Of a stretch of DNA of 64,000 nt, positions 22,033 through 33,140 are shown piece by piece; the first letter of the stretch is position 1, and every line of letters starts with the position of its first letter. The stretch is from the NCBI GenBank assembly GCA_905221605.1, contig CAJNDS010000680.1, positions 251,204-315,203 on the forward strand, written 5' to 3'. The stretch comes from Symbiodinium natans. Taxonomy: Eukaryota; Sar; Dinophyceae; Suessiales; Symbiodiniaceae. The position numbers and the translations under genes are program-made. A model generated the notes under the pieces. That model was not told the DNA's origin. It did not search any database and saw only the letters and a list, made by a program, of their open reading frames with translations.

Positions 22033-22338
22033 GAATAACCCCCAAAACCGTTTTCTAATTCTTTCGGCACCAAATAGATATACCACAATAACCCCAAAAC
22101 CGTATTCTGATTTTTAAGGCCCCTATATAGTATACCATAATAACCCCCAAAACCGTATTCTAATTCTTAAGGCCTATATAGTTATACCATAATGACCCCA
22201 AAACCGTATTCTAATTCTTAAGGCGCCTATATCGTTTTACCATAATGACCCCAAAGCCGTATTCTAACTCTTAAGGCGCCTATATCGTTTTACCATAATA
22301 ACCCCCAAAACCGCATTCTAATTCTTAAGAACCCTATT
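22033..22338. repeat. Tandem repeat, about six units of ~53 bp
   Basis: Each unit has CCATAATAACCCCCAAAACC, GTATTCTAATTCTTAAGG and CCTATATAG. Units start near 22,033, 22,087, 22,138, 22,192, 22,246 and 22,298. Single diverged copies occur near 297-345 and 45,860-45,922, so the unit was probably dispersed before it was tandemly amplified. Confidence 0.8.
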
Positions 22339-22508
22339 ATCCCCAAGTTGCACAGCCAAGCATCTCGTTTGGCACCGACGAACTTGATCTGATGCTCTCG
22401 TACCAGGCCGTTGTGCCTCCGTGGGGGTTTAGGGTTTAGGGTTTAGGGTTTAGGGTTTAGGGTTTAGGGAAGCGGAGGGATTTCTGAGACTGCACGGCAC
22501 ATGTTTTT

Positions 22509-22601
22509 ACCTGGGGCTTTCTTTACCTACAGTTTAGGAGGAACTACCCCTGAATTAGTAGGAACAACCGCATGAAGCTGTAGGTAGAGAGAGTCCCAGG
22601 T
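22509..22601. mobile_element. Short inverted-repeat element, GGGACTCT family, best copy
   Basis: ACCTGGGGCTTTCTTTACC at the left and GGTAGAGAGAGTCCCAGGT at the right form terminal inverted repeats extended inward by CTACAG/CTGTAG. About 93 bp, non-coding. Confidence 0.78.
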
Positions 22602-23008
22602 GGACTTTGGGGTCTAGGGTTGAGGGATCTAAGATATTTTGCTTTTGCTGTGGGAAGCAGACGATCCGTTTACTGGGCCGTTCTTATAAGAATCTTGCAC
22701 GAAGTTTCCATGATAAGGGTACTCTATTGTGTTAAGTATCTGTGCTTTCTCACCCGGCTATGGAGGATCCTTAGCAAGAACCCGCTTTACCCTAAACCCT
22801 GAACCCTAAACCCCAAAAAACTAAGCCCTAAACAACAAAAAACAAGCCCTAAACCACAAACAAAAAAAAGAAACCGCAACAAAACCCTGAACCCTAAACA
22901 AAACAAGACTCATTAAACCCTAAACATCCCTAAACCCTAAACCCTAAGCCCTAAGCCCTAAGCCCTAAACCCTAAACCCTAAACCCTAAACCCTAAACCC
23001 TCCCCTTC
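22602..23008. repeat. Short unique segment and CCCTAAA run
   Basis: 22,620-22,790 is unique sequence with a short plus-strand open frame and no motif. 22,790-23,008 is degenerate CCCTAAA with A-rich interruptions. Confidence 0.5.
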
Positions 23009-23098
23009 CAGCCCGAGATGCTGCTTCTGCTTCGGGAGGGTGAGGCTGCCGCCGTTGCAGGCTGCCAGCTCCCATCCCCGGCTGCTCATGAAGGTTGC
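23009..23098 (-). CDS. Exon-like island (ATFMSSRGWELAACNGGS..)
   Basis: After TAAAG|GCA the minus frame reads ATFMSSRGWELAACNGGSLT then LPKQKQHLGLE. A second frame is also open. CCCTAAA lies to its left and TTTAGGG to its right on the plus strand. Family not recognised. Confidence 0.42.
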
Positions 23099-24728
23099 CT
23101 TTAGGGTTTAGGGTTTAGGGTTTAGGGTTTAGGGTTTAGGGTTTAGGGTTAGGGTGCGGGCGGGTGGGGGGTGCGCGGGCGCGGAGGGGGGTGCGGGAGG
23201 GGGGGGAGGGGTTTGGGGCAGCTTGGGGTTTAGGGTTTAGGGTTTCGGGTTTCGGGCTTCAGGCTTCGGGTTTAGGATTGACAGGGCTGGGTTCTTGCTC
23301 TTGCGTGTTTGTGTGGTGTGTGCGTGGTCTTTTTTGTTTAGGGCCTTCGACTGGTACGTGATTTTTGATTGGGGAGGAGAACTAGGTTAGTGTTTAAAGG
23401 TTGCTTGCTTTGTTGAACTTCAGGGCCCTAAGGGGCCTGACGTTGTTTTTGCTTTTGTTACAAGGGATGGGCCAGATTGTCCCCTGCATTAGGGCCCAGG
23501 GTTGTCGGGGGTAACAACCTCGGTTCTTCAGAAAACTCACAGAAAGGTGCCATAAGAAGGGATTCGGGCGTAGGGTTTAGGGTTGATCATTGGAAACCCT
23601 CGTTTGGCAAGGTTCCCTATCGCGTACCCATCAACAACAACTTGCCAGGGTTGAGAGTTTACAGGGTTTAGTCATCTAGGGCCATGGGAACATGAGTAAG
23701 GGAACCTTCGGAATATGGGAGCTCTTTTACAGGCAGAACCAAAACCCGAACCCTAAACACCCCTAAACGCTAAACCGTTGGTGTTCCCATGGCGCCCTCC
23801 AAACCTTGGCTGCACGTAGTAGGGTAGCAAAAAATTAAAGTTTTAGCTGCCTGATTAAGAAACCCAATAAACCCAAAAAGGCTAAGGACCTAAGGTTACA
23901 GTAAAGCACCACAGAGAAACTCTCTTAGACCTAACAACCTCCCCAAAGGAGTCACTGATTCTTTCTACCCAAGCCGTGTAAAGAACGGGTTGAGGACTTT
24001 TAGGCACTTGATATAGAATGACTAGGGTTAAGGGTTTAGTGTCTTCAAGGAATTAGAGTTGGTGCTCTTAGATAGCGAACCCCCCCCCCCCCCCCCAACC
24101 TTCCCATGAGCCGGTATGAACCCCAATCGGCCGAACACCCCAAGAACCCGGCGCACCAGCTCTAGCGTTCGCCGGCCGAGGTTGTTCCAGAGGCCCTCTC
24201 GAAAGTAAAAGTTCGGCGGGGTCCTGCTTGCGGTTTAGGGTTTAGGGTTTAGGGTTTAGGGTTTAGGGTTTAGGGTTTAGGGTTTAGGGTTTAGGGTTTA
24301 GGGTTTAGGGTTTAGGGTTTAGGGTTTAGGGTTTGGGGTGTAGGGTGTAGGGTTTAGGGTTTAGGGTTAGGGTTTAAAATTATGATTTAGGGTTAAGGGT
24401 GCTTCTGCAACCCTGAGCCCTCAACCGCACCCCTGAATCCTAAACCCATTAGCGGGTTCAGGAGAGCTTTGGTTGGAAACCCGAAAGCCTTAGATGGCTT
24501 TCGGGACCTTGAGGTTTGTCGGCTTCGAGCCATGCTACGTACCCCAACTGGCTCTGTACTCTGAGACGAACCTCCAAAAAGGGACCACAATTCAGAGAGA
24601 AGCTCCCCGAAAATCCCTCAAAATGCTCCAAAAAAAGACCACAATTCAGAGAGAAACTCTCCGAGAATCCCTCGACATCCTCCTGCCCCTAAACCCTAAA
24701 AACCCTAAACCCTACACCCTACATCCTC
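23099..24728. repeat. Telomere-like arrays including a (TTTAGGG)~14 tract
   Basis: TTTAGGG arrays at 23,100-23,150 and 24,234-24,336. Between them is G-rich sequence (23,160-23,220) and unique sequence (23,350-24,060) without a supported gene. A near-duplicated 30-base motif (GGGACCACAATTCAGAGAGA) recurs at 24,574 and 24,634. Confidence 0.6.
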
Positions 24729-24823
24729 CTGCGGTCCTATACTTGCGGTCGCAGTACTTGGCATTGAAGACCTCGAAGACGCTGTTGCGGTACTCGGTGC
24801 AGCGCCACTGGTGGCTGAAGAAC
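24729..24823 (-). CDS. Exon-like island (FFSHQWRCTEYRNSVFEVFN..)
   Basis: AAAAG|G to a GA donor (GCAG|GAGGAT) gives 31 in-frame codons reading FFSHQWRCTEYRNSVFEVFN then AKYCDRKYRTA. Aromatic and cysteine-rich, clearly protein-like. Domain not recognised. Confidence 0.55.
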
Positions 24824-26575
24824 CTTTTCCCATGAATCCTACTCACCAAAACGGTTCAGGGTTTAGCGGTTTAGGGGTCTAGGGTTAACAGAGAATTTCT
24901 AACCCTTAGAAATTCTCTGTTAACCTTAAGTCCCTAAACCCTAAGCCCTAAGCCCTAAGCCCTAAGCCCTAAGCCCTAAACCCTATACCATATACCCTAA
25001 ACCCTAAACCCTAAACCCTAAACCCTAAGGCAGGCTCGGATCGAATTAACTCGGGCTTCTTCTGGCCAAAGCAAGTGGAGGCTTGATACAATCAGCAAGA
25101 AGTTGCAGCTGCGAGTGTCTGGTGTCTGGCTGGTTCTGGAGTTTACTTCCCGCGGCCGGTTCTACCTACCGGGGGTTCCGATGAGTTGGGCTGAGGTTCG
25201 GGGATTTGGGTTTTAGGGTTTAGGATGAGGGCTTGAGATTTAGGGTTGAGAGGTTCGGACACTCTGCATGCAAAGACCACAGATAACACAAAGATCTGCC
25301 GAGTGACTCGTGCATGGCAGCAGCCGCAGAAGGGGCATTCTGAATACCACTTACCTCCGTATGACTAAGATGCCAAGGACGGGCCCTTAATTAAAATGGG
25401 CTCTTTGCTATATAACCCTTATACACACCATACATAATAGGGGCACATACTTCGGATCCCCAGGGGTTTTGGGGGAGGTTCGACGCCTGGAGGTGAGCGC
25501 TTACTCGACTTACGATGATTGCTTAAAAGGTTATAAGCCCGAGAGATGGAACAAAATGATGACGCACATGGAAGGCCCTTATCATTGAAGGGACCCTCGT
25601 CACGGCAGAACATGGACTGCATGGTCTCTGGTAGGGTTTGTTCAAGTAGGGCTCCAGCAGGGCATAGGGTTTAGGGTTTAGGGTTTCAGGGACACCCCCT
25701 CCCCCCACCCCCTAAGGTGAAGCCCCCCCATGCACTCTAATAGAACTATACTGGCGGTGGCGGGGGAGTTAGTATTCGGGGGTAGGGGGTAGGGGGGGGG
25801 GGGGGTAAAAACATTAAGGGGAGGGGATTGGTGGTCAGGGAGACCTTACGGGGCAGTTCACAGGTGTTTAGGGCAAGAGCTTGAATCATGACAACGTCGT
25901 ATGGCCATCTCTCCGAAGCCCTGAACCCACAACCCTAAAACCTAAACCCTGAACCCTTGCCACCCTAAAACCTAAACCCTAAACCCTTCTTCCTCATCTT
26001 AGAAGCCCTAAACCCTAAACCCTAAGAATACACGTACGGGGGGATTACGAAGATGGGGGGAACCCTGACATAGATCCCCAAATAGTAGGATTCCCTTATT
26101 ATATCCCTTATTATAAAGACCCCAATAAGGTACCCCTACTGTCGGAACCCAACCATATGGGGGGGTGCCCTAAGCCCTAAGCCCTAAACCCTAATAAACC
26201 CTAAACCCTCCCTGGGTGAAACCACCATATAACCTATAATAATCTGCAATCAATAGGGTTCAGGGATCGTGCCTCGACATACCCGACATCGCGCAGCTCA
26301 ACAAGAAGGTGATCGCAGTCCTTTGGGAAGGGTTGAGGGTTTAGAGATTAGGGTTTAGGGTTAGGGTTTGGGGTTTAGGGTTTTGGGTGGGAAGGGTTTA
26401 GGTTTGAGGGGTGAATTCGTGTGTGCATACTGCAAACCCTACAAACCTTACCAAGGTTTAGGGTTTAGGGTTTGGGGTTTGGGGTTTAGGGTTTAGGGTT
26501 TAGGGTTTGGGTTTGGGGTTTAGGGTTTAGGGTTTAGGGTTTGGGGTGTAGGGTTTAGGGTCTGGTCTCGATGGC
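24824..26575. repeat. Telomere-like runs and inverted-repeat elements
   Basis: A short perfect hairpin (AGAGAATTTCTAA ... TTAGAAATTCTCT) is at 24,890-24,922. CCCTAAGCC runs follow to 25,030. An element with TTACGAAGATGG-type ends is at about 26,033-26,160 and TTTAGGG arrays occupy 26,455-26,560. No supported gene. Confidence 0.5.
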
Positions 26576-26655
26576 CTGGTGGGCGAAGTCGTCGTAGCGG
26601 AGCACGATCTGCTGCTCGCGCTGGTCTCCCAAGCGCCCGAAGTTGCTGGCGTTGC
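26576..26655 (-). CDS. Exon-like island (NASNFGRLGDQREQQIVLRY..)
   Basis: GCCCAG|GC to CAG|GCC (GC donor) gives 26 codons, NASNFGRLGDQREQQIVLRY then DDFAHQ, in frame at both edges. Shares the SNFG core with the island at 16.3-16.4 kb. Function unknown. Confidence 0.55.
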
Positions 26656-29060
26656 CTGGGCTGCTGTTCGGGGGGGGAACTTGGGAGGACTCGAGCCAAG
26701 GGCTTAGGAATTTAGGGTTTAGGGTTTAAGATTTAAGGTTTGGGGTTTAAGGTTTAGGGTTTAGGATTTAAGGTTTAGGGTTTAGAGGTGTAGGGTTTAG
26801 GTGCTTAAGGTTGAGGAACTTGCAACTTGACAATCAGGATCCAGGGCAAAGGGGGCCTAGGGGTTTTTTTGGTTGCAGGACTTACAACGAGAAGGCAACC
26901 ACCCTTCCTATGTAACCTCGGCTCTAAATTCTAAACCCCAAAACCCTAACCACTAGCCCTCACCCTATTTGGGGGTTTACGAAAATAAGGGACCCGTAAT
27001 AGGCTCCCAAAAATAATATTCCCCTTTAAAGCAGGACCCGAAGAAGGTAGCCCGAATATCGTAAACCCCACCTGTAGACCCCAAACCCTAAATCCTAAAC
27101 CCCTACACCCCTAAATCCTAACCCCTAAACCCTACAAACCCTAAACCCCAAACCCCTAGAGCCCCTAAACCCTGACCCCTAAACCCCCAAACCCCTAAGC
27201 CCTAAACCCCTAAACCCCTAAACCCCCTAAACTCCCTAAACCCCTAACCCCTAAACCCCAGAAAACCCCCCCCCCCCCCCCCCCAACCCCTAACCCCTAA
27301 ACCCCTCAAAACCCCTACACCCTAAACCTCCTAAACCTCCCAAACCTTTAAACCCCAACCCCATTTAGGGCAAGTTCATTTTCCCTTCCCTGACGGCAAC
27401 CCAGCTGCACGCGATCATCTTCCAGTGGCAGCCCTAAAGGATGCGGGAGAGCGTATTTACAGCCTTTTGGGGATTTGGGGGGTTTGGGGTTTGGGGTTTA
27501 GGGTTTGGGGTTTGGGGTTTAGGGTCTAGGGTTTGAGGTTTAGGGTTTGGGGTTTAGGGTTTGGGCTTCGGGGTTTAGGGTTTGGGGTTTTGGGGTTTAG
27601 GGAATGGATACAAGGAACGTACTTAACCTCGGAACTCAAGACTTAAGCGGTTTTTGCTGCGGGGAAGTGCCCAAAGGCAGAACCAAGCCCTAAGCCCTAC
27701 AAAATGTAGGGCACTTGAAGCAGAGAAGTCGGGAGATGTCAGCAAATCTCCCAAGCCGCGACAACCTAAACCCTAAACCCCAAACCCCTAAACACAAAGC
27801 CCTGAACCTGAAAACCCTTAACCCGAAGCCCCAAAACACAAAGCCCTGAATCCTAAACCCTCTTCCAAACCCCGCAACCCCGAAACGTCCAACGGCCAAG
27901 CACCCCGAGGGCCTTGCTGAGGAAGTCTACCAGGTGCCTCGGGGGCATGCGAAGCGCTGGGGTTGAGGGTTCAGGGTTTCTAGGGTTTCTAGGGTTTCGA
28001 GGGTTTCCAGGGTTTCCAGGGTTTCTAGGGTTTCTAGGGTTTCTAGGGAACCTAGGGTTTCTAGGGTTTATCGGGTTTAGGGTTTATAGGGTTTATAGCG
28101 TTCAGAGTTTATAGGGTTTAGGGTTTATAGGGTTAGGGTTTAGGGTTGGGCGTGGCTTTTTAAGTCTTTCCGGCGACTTACTTTGCTGGTCATGACTCAG
28201 ACTGTAGTGGGGTCGGGCAGAGGGGATGTCACGGAAACTTGAACCGGCTCTTGGTCAGGACTTTTGGATTCAAACAACCCTTTTTCAATCCCTTAAAGGG
28301 CTTTGTAAGCCCCCTTTTGAATCCCTCAAAGGGCTCTGTAAGCCCTCAGTAGCCTAACAGCAGCAGCCCTTCATTTTTTTCTGTTGCCTCCTGTCCCCTT
28401 TGTTGAACCCCAGGGCCCATGTAATAGGCCTGACACACTGAACCTTAAACCCTAAACCCTATAAGCCGTCTTCACCACAACTTCAGTCAGAACAGAGAAT
28501 CTGTCATGGGATTTCCTGTAGGATTTTGGGGTTAGGGTTTACCCCTAAGGCTCAGGACACCTAAAAAACCCCTACAAGCCATGCAAGAGGTGAAGGGGTA
28601 GGAGCACGGCGCTGAGGAGGTGTGAGGGCCTTAGGAGGTTTAGGAGGTTTCGGGTTTTAGGCCCAAGTCCTGGCTCACTTCCCCGAGCAATAAACCCAAG
28701 CTAAAGCTTAGAGGGTTTGGTGCGACTTGGTAGCCAAGTGGCCATATTAGCATGAGGGTACACCCCCTTCTGGGTTGGTTACTGGATAAGGGAACCCCAA
28801 GCTGCTAGCCCTAAACCCTAAACCCTAAACCCTAAACCCTAAACCCTAAACCCTAAACCCTAAACCCTAAACCCTAAACCCTAAACCCTCTTTTGGGTTG
28901 GGTACTTGATATGGGAACCTTGAACCTAAAACAGGGGAAAAAGAGTACCAGGGTTGAGGGGTTAGGGCTTAGAACCCTAAATTAAACCCTAAACCCTAAC
29001 CCCTAAACCCTGGTGCTTAGGGCTTCGGGCTCAGTGCTGAAGGGTCTGGGGTCGTGCGGC
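26656..29060. repeat. Repeat-rich interval with one ambiguous island
   Basis: Dense TTTAGGG variants (26,705-26,800; 27,480-27,600; 27,960-28,140 as TTTCTAGGG), a C tract near 27,270, and (CCCTAAA)11 at 28,809-28,888. The island at about 27,375-27,436 is open on the minus strand in two frames (GCHWKMIACSWVAVREG or LPLEDDRVQLGCRQGR). Relatives of the GGGAACC-core element lie at 28,725-28,800 and 28,890-28,960. Confidence 0.5.
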
Positions 29061-29139
29061 CGCAGGCGCATGGCGCACAAGCCCATGTTGTTCTCTCCCT
29101 CGGAGCCCCGCTTGTGAAAGGCTTTGCAGCGGTACTTGC
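29061..29139 (-). CDS. Exon-like island (..HKRGSEGENNMGLCAMRL)
   Basis: GGCAAG|GC to a GC donor (CG|GCCGCA) gives 25 codons, KYRCKAFHKRGSEGENNMGL then CAMRL. RGSEGENNMG is nearly the same as RGSDGESNMG at 33.1 kb, suggesting repeated homologous exons. Function unknown. Confidence 0.58.
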
Positions 29140-29389
29140 CTTGCCATCCAAGGGAGGGTTTAGGGTTTAGGGTTTCGGGTTTAGGGCTATAGACCCTAAT
29201 TAAGCCCTAGAAATGAACCACTGTCGATTTAGAACTTAAGGTCTCAGGGTTTCGGGTTTTGGATTCATTAGAAACTCCAACCCCTGAACCCACAAACCCC
29301 AAAATCCTAAACTCAAGGGTAATTACATGGCGGCCCGTAAAAGTGTACCCCTTGTACAGTATACTCCTTATATACCCTGCACAGATTGA

Positions 29390-29476
29390 GGGACCCCAAG
29401 AGCAACCCAGGAATCCAAAGGGTGCCGTTTTTGGTTCAAAGGGGCTTACAAGGAAACAAGGGCCTACTCTGGGTCC
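29390..29476. mobile_element. GGGAACC-core inverted-repeat element, diverged copy
   Basis: GGACCCCAAGAGCAACC at the left and TACTCTGGGTCC at the right are imperfect inverted ends. The core GGTTCAAAGGGGCTTACAAG is shared with the copies at 32.6, 34.9, 42.5 and 43.3 kb. Confidence 0.6.
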
Positions 29477-29479
29477 TTC

Positions 29480-30378
29480 AGCCCGAAACCCAAAGCCCTG
29501 ACACACGTTGAGCTTCGGCGCGGTCGCAGAACTGAGCATCCGCTGGCATTATGCTGGCTTTCCAGTTCTTCTCCTCGGCTTGTGAGTTCCAGTAACCATG
29601 CTCTAAAAAGGGTTTAGGGTTATACCCGAAACTCTTCTTGGGGGCTGGATAATTACTGTTATAAGGGAATCTAATACTCACACAAGGCAAAAGGACACCA
29701 CTCAGCTACCAAAGGTTAGGGGGTGCAGCGTTGTAGGATTTAGGCGGGAAGGTTCTGGAGCTTTGCACTTTAGGGCTCAGCGCTTTTTTGGGGGTTTGGC
29801 AGTTTACTTGGCGTTTAGGGACTTAGGGTTTGGGGGGGTTTAGGGGGCTTGGGGGTTTAGGGTGTAAGAGCTCAGAGGATTCAAAGATTAGGGGGGTGTC
29901 CTTGTGTGTGCGCCTCTGGGCCTGCATGCCTCTTTGCCTGTGTGCCTGCTTGCCGTTTCGGGTCAGGGCTTCAAGAAAGAACAAGGAGCTCATACGAATG
30001 ACGGATATTCTGCAGCTGGGACTCGAGCCACTGATGAAGGAAGCCATAGACACCGTGAGTGTCGGGCCCATAGATTTCCTCGGCTAAAGGATGCATGTGG
30101 CCCCAACCTGAACCCCAGAATCTTAAGGAACCCTCTAGCAGTTGAGACATATGGGGTTTACGAAAATAGGGGGTACCTTATTGGGGTCACTATTATAAGG
30201 GAACCCTACTATTTGGGGTGAAATCTTGGGGTCCCCTATTTTCGTAAACCCATAACCCATGTATGGCCACCTGAAAACTACAAGAAATATGTCCCACAAC
30301 CCTAAACCCGAAACCCTAAACCCCAAAACCCTAAACCCTAAACCCAAAACCCAAACCCTAAACCCTAAACCCTAAACT
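29480..30378. repeat. Mixed unique and repeat sequence with an inverted-repeat element
   Basis: 29,480-29,700 and 29,880-30,120 are unique, open on both strands and without motif. An element with long inverted ends occupies 30,149-30,254. CCCTAAA repeats follow from 30,300. Confidence 0.4.
30149..30254. mobile_element. Inverted-repeat element, GGTTTACGAAAATAGGGG family
   Basis: The left end ATGGGGTTTACGAAAATAGG is mirrored by CCCCTATTTTCGTAAACCC at the right, giving arms of about 20 bases. About 106 bp, non-coding. Diverged relatives are at 26,033-26,160 and 26,965-27,074. Confidence 0.8.
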
Positions 30379-30484
30379 CTGCCCAAGGGGCGATGTAGCC
30401 AGCCTGCCGGAGGTCGATCATCAGGTGCGGGGCAACCAGATTCAGCGGGTGCGGGGCCGTAAACTTCATCTGCATCTCACGGAT
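30379..30484 (-). CDS. Exon-like island (IREMQMKFTAPHPLNLVAPH..)
   Basis: After GGTCAG|ATC the minus frame reads IREMQMKFTAPHPLNLVAPH then LMIDLRQAGYIAPWAEF, running into TTTAGGG. Strongly protein-like; no family recognised. The 3' edge is approximate. Confidence 0.5.
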
Positions 30485-31018
30485 CTGACCATTTCCTTAC
30501 TTCTCCAATAGCAAGGGGGGAAAACGGGTAAAACGTTGATATTCCTACAAAAAGGAAAGCCAAAAAGTTTATAAGGTTCAGCTAAAGGCGAAGTCAGATT
30601 CCTCATCTCAAGACACCCTCGAGCCCTACACCCTTTGGCGCCAGGGACTCGTAGTCTACGGCCTTTTTTGGGTTTAGGGGTAAGGTGTATGGACCCTACT
30701 CTTCAAGAATCTTTTTTTGCAGCAAGCCGGGGGGGTAATGACATCCTCTTAGGTAGACAGGCACCTCCAAAATCCCCTTCCGAAGAACAAGACGAATAAC
30801 TTCATGTCTCCAAGCACGATAACACAGGGGCATTCGGTTCGAGCCGGGGTTCTTTGGGGTAGGCCATATCGTAATCGAACTATGGGAAGCTTGGGTAGTG
30901 TACTTAGATTCTGGCTAGCTGAGGGACTGTAAGGGGATAATACTGACAATGGTAAGATGGAGGGGGGAGGGGGCATTTCATTCGACCATGAGCTAGGCAA
31001 CCCCTACCCTTAAACCCA

Positions 31019-31378
31019 ATGCTTTTTTGTTTGGGCTGGGAGGAGGTTACAGACTCCCTTGGACATAGAAACCTAACGAAAGAAGGACTCTTCAACGAAA
31101 AGACAGTTGGGGTTAAAAGGTCTTTTGACTTTGACTTTGAGACGCAGCCAGCTCCATGTCAGCTAACTAAGCGTGCGCTACATCCTACGAAGCAGGACGG
31201 CTCCTCAAGGGAGCAGATATCGAAATACAGAGACGACCCGCAGGTCCAGACACTGTACGCACCAGTGAGATCGCCAAAAGGAGAGAAAGCTGTACAAGCC
31301 ACTTACTTCGAAAAGCCTAGAGGCTACTATCTCGCACTCAACAAGGAGGGAAACCTCGGAGTGCTCACAAGAAGTTAA
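31019..31378 (+). CDS. Hypothetical open frame, 119 codons
   Basis: One of the few plausible plus-strand frames in the host part. It is not repeat-derived, and its composition is hydrophilic and balanced (LGHRNLTKEGLFNEKTVGVK ... YFEKPRGYYLALNKEGNLGV). No motif recognised. Since the other islands are on the minus strand, it could be an independent gene, a transposon fragment or chance. Confidence 0.3.
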   Translation: MLFCLGWEEVTDSLGHRNLTKEGLFNEKTVGVKRSFDFDFETQPAPCQLTKRALHPTKQDGSSREQISKYRDDPQVQTLYAPVRSPKGEKAVQATYFEKPRGYYLALNKEGNLGVLTRS

Positions 31379-31977
31379 CGATTGTTTCGTGCATGACTTC
31401 CTCTGCTCCTTGCGCACATGCATTGGAAAGCGCAAGAGGCCAGAAAGCAGCGCGTTGCACCAGGTAACTGTTATGCCAGAAGCATGGTGCAGCAACTCTT
31501 TTTCGCGCTTGGCGACCGCGGAGGACAACCGCACGTCAGCCGTGCCAGCAAAAAAAGGAGATTGCCTTCTCGCCTGACCCCTGACTATTCCCTAGTCAAA
31601 GACCCCGAAGGCGTTGCATGACATGCCAAGCGCAAGAGCAGCAAGTAACCATTAAGCCCTGCTAGGGAATTGCCTGGTCCTGGGTATAGGTGATTGGGCT
31701 TTTAGCATCATTTAGGGGTTAAAAGGTTCTTGGTAGACTTCTAGACTCCTAGGTTCCTACCGGTAGGTCCCAGAATGACCTCCTGGAATGCGGTTTACAA
31801 GAAAGAACGAACGCCAAAAACAGTGAACAAGGGCAAACTGCCACGTTTGGGGTTTAGGGATTAGAGTTCAGGGTCAGAGGCTAAACCCGGCCTTAAACCC
31901 CCCTGAAAAATATTCCTAAATATGATCCTCTGAAAGCCAATAAGGGTAAACAAAACATGTCCAAAGGGCCTACCTAG
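31379..31977. other. Unique sequence, nothing recognised
   Basis: GC-balanced sequence with overlapping short open frames on both strands and almost no telomere-like repeat. No motif or repeat family seen. Confidence 0.35.
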
Positions 31978-32073
31978 CGTAACAAATCGGTCCCAGAAGC
32001 GTCCCAAGTTGCAGCCGTCGATGAATTTCAGACCCCAGCCGCAGGTGTTGGTCATGAAGCTCACAAGGGCCAT
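31978..32073 (-). CDS. Exon-like island (MALVSFMTNTCGWGLKFIDG..)
   Basis: The minus frame reads MALVSFMTNTCGWGLKFIDG then CNLGRFWDRF. CNLGRF is reminiscent of SNFGRL at 26.6 kb and SNFGKY at 16.4 kb. Edges are approximate (acceptor probably GCAAG|CTC). Confidence 0.45.
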
Positions 32074-32602
32074 AGTGAGCTTGCCTGAGTTAGGGCTCAG
32101 GGCTTCGAGTGTTTCGAGCTCAGGGTTTCCTAGGCTTCAGAATCTGAAACTTTACACCTTACATTCTTTTGGGTTTAAGGTGTATATAGGGCTCAGGAGT
32201 GTGCAGGCTCTTTGGGGGTCCTCTACAGCCGGGGTTTAAAGGGTTTAGGTTGAGGGTTTGTTTTGGCGGCTTGAGGTTTGAGGGTCCCTACAGCAGGGGT
32301 TTGGGGAATTGCCGTCAGCTCACACCTCCAAAGTTTTTAGGGTTTAGGGTTTTGGGGTGTTTTTACAACCATACCATAGTTGAACGGTTAACCTTCTTTG
32401 GCCCAGGGTGCCCAGCAACTAGGAGAACCCAAAGCCTTCTCTTTTTTCGTACCATAAAGAAACTATTCGGGTTCTTGGGGCAACCTTCTAGAGGGCCCAT
32501 GGAAAGGCTTGCCCAACGTACGAAAAATATGGTTCCCAGATTTCGTGGCCAGGGCTGAAAGGGGTTGGAAGGGGTTTGGGGCTTGCACTGGTTGGAGCTT
32601 CG

Positions 32603-32724
32603 AGGCTGCCCAGTAACCTAGGCTTACCTAGGCTTACAAAGGGTGCCCCTTTTTTGCTTAAAGGGGGTTTATAAGGGAACCCAAACCCCCCCAAAAAGGG
32701 AATAAGGGTACTACTGGGCAGCCT
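32603..32724. mobile_element. GGGAACC-core inverted-repeat element (AGGCTGCCCAG ends)
   Basis: AGGCTGCCCAGTAACCTAGG at the left is mirrored by CTACTGGGCAGCCT at the right. About 122 bp, almost the same as the copy at 42,477-42,586 apart from a 10-base duplication (TTACCTAGGC). Confidence 0.82.
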
Positions 32725-33081
32725 AGGCTTCGGGTTTAGGGTTTAGGGTTTGGGGAGGCCCCACACACCCTAACGCCCCCAAAGCCCGAAAGCTCGAAAT
32801 CGCTGAGCCCCCCAAGCGCCCTGAAACCCTGAAGCACCAAAAATCCCAAAACCCTACACCCTGAAGCCCTAAATCCCCAAAAATGCTCAGTATTCTCAGG
32901 GTTTAAGGTTTAGGGGTCAGGGTTTAGGGTTTAGGGTTTAGGGGTCAAGGTTTAGGGTTTAGGGTTTAGGGGTCAAGGTTTAGGGTTTAGGGTTTAGGGT
33001 TTAGGGTTTAGGGTTTAGGGTTTAGGGTTTAGGGTTTAGGGTTTAGGGTTTAGGGTTTAGGGTTTAGGGTTTGGGGGACGC
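32725..33081. repeat. TTTAGGG array of about 12 units
   Basis: Degenerate telomere-like sequence ending in a near-perfect TTTAGGG array (32,985-33,070), immediately downstream in coding order of the exon-like island at 33,082. Confidence 0.85.
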
Positions 33082-33140
33082 CAAGGTGCCCATGTTGCTC
33101 TCGCCATCGCTGCCCCGCATCTTCAGAAATCGGCCCGCGC
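33082..33140 (-). CDS. Exon-like island (AGRFLKMRGSDGESNMGTL)
   Basis: CTAG|GC to a GC donor (TTG|GCGTCC) gives 19 in-frame codons. RGSDGESNMG matches RGSEGENNMG at 29.1 kb. Its entry phase agrees with the phase left by the island at 36.6 kb. Function unknown. Confidence 0.58.
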
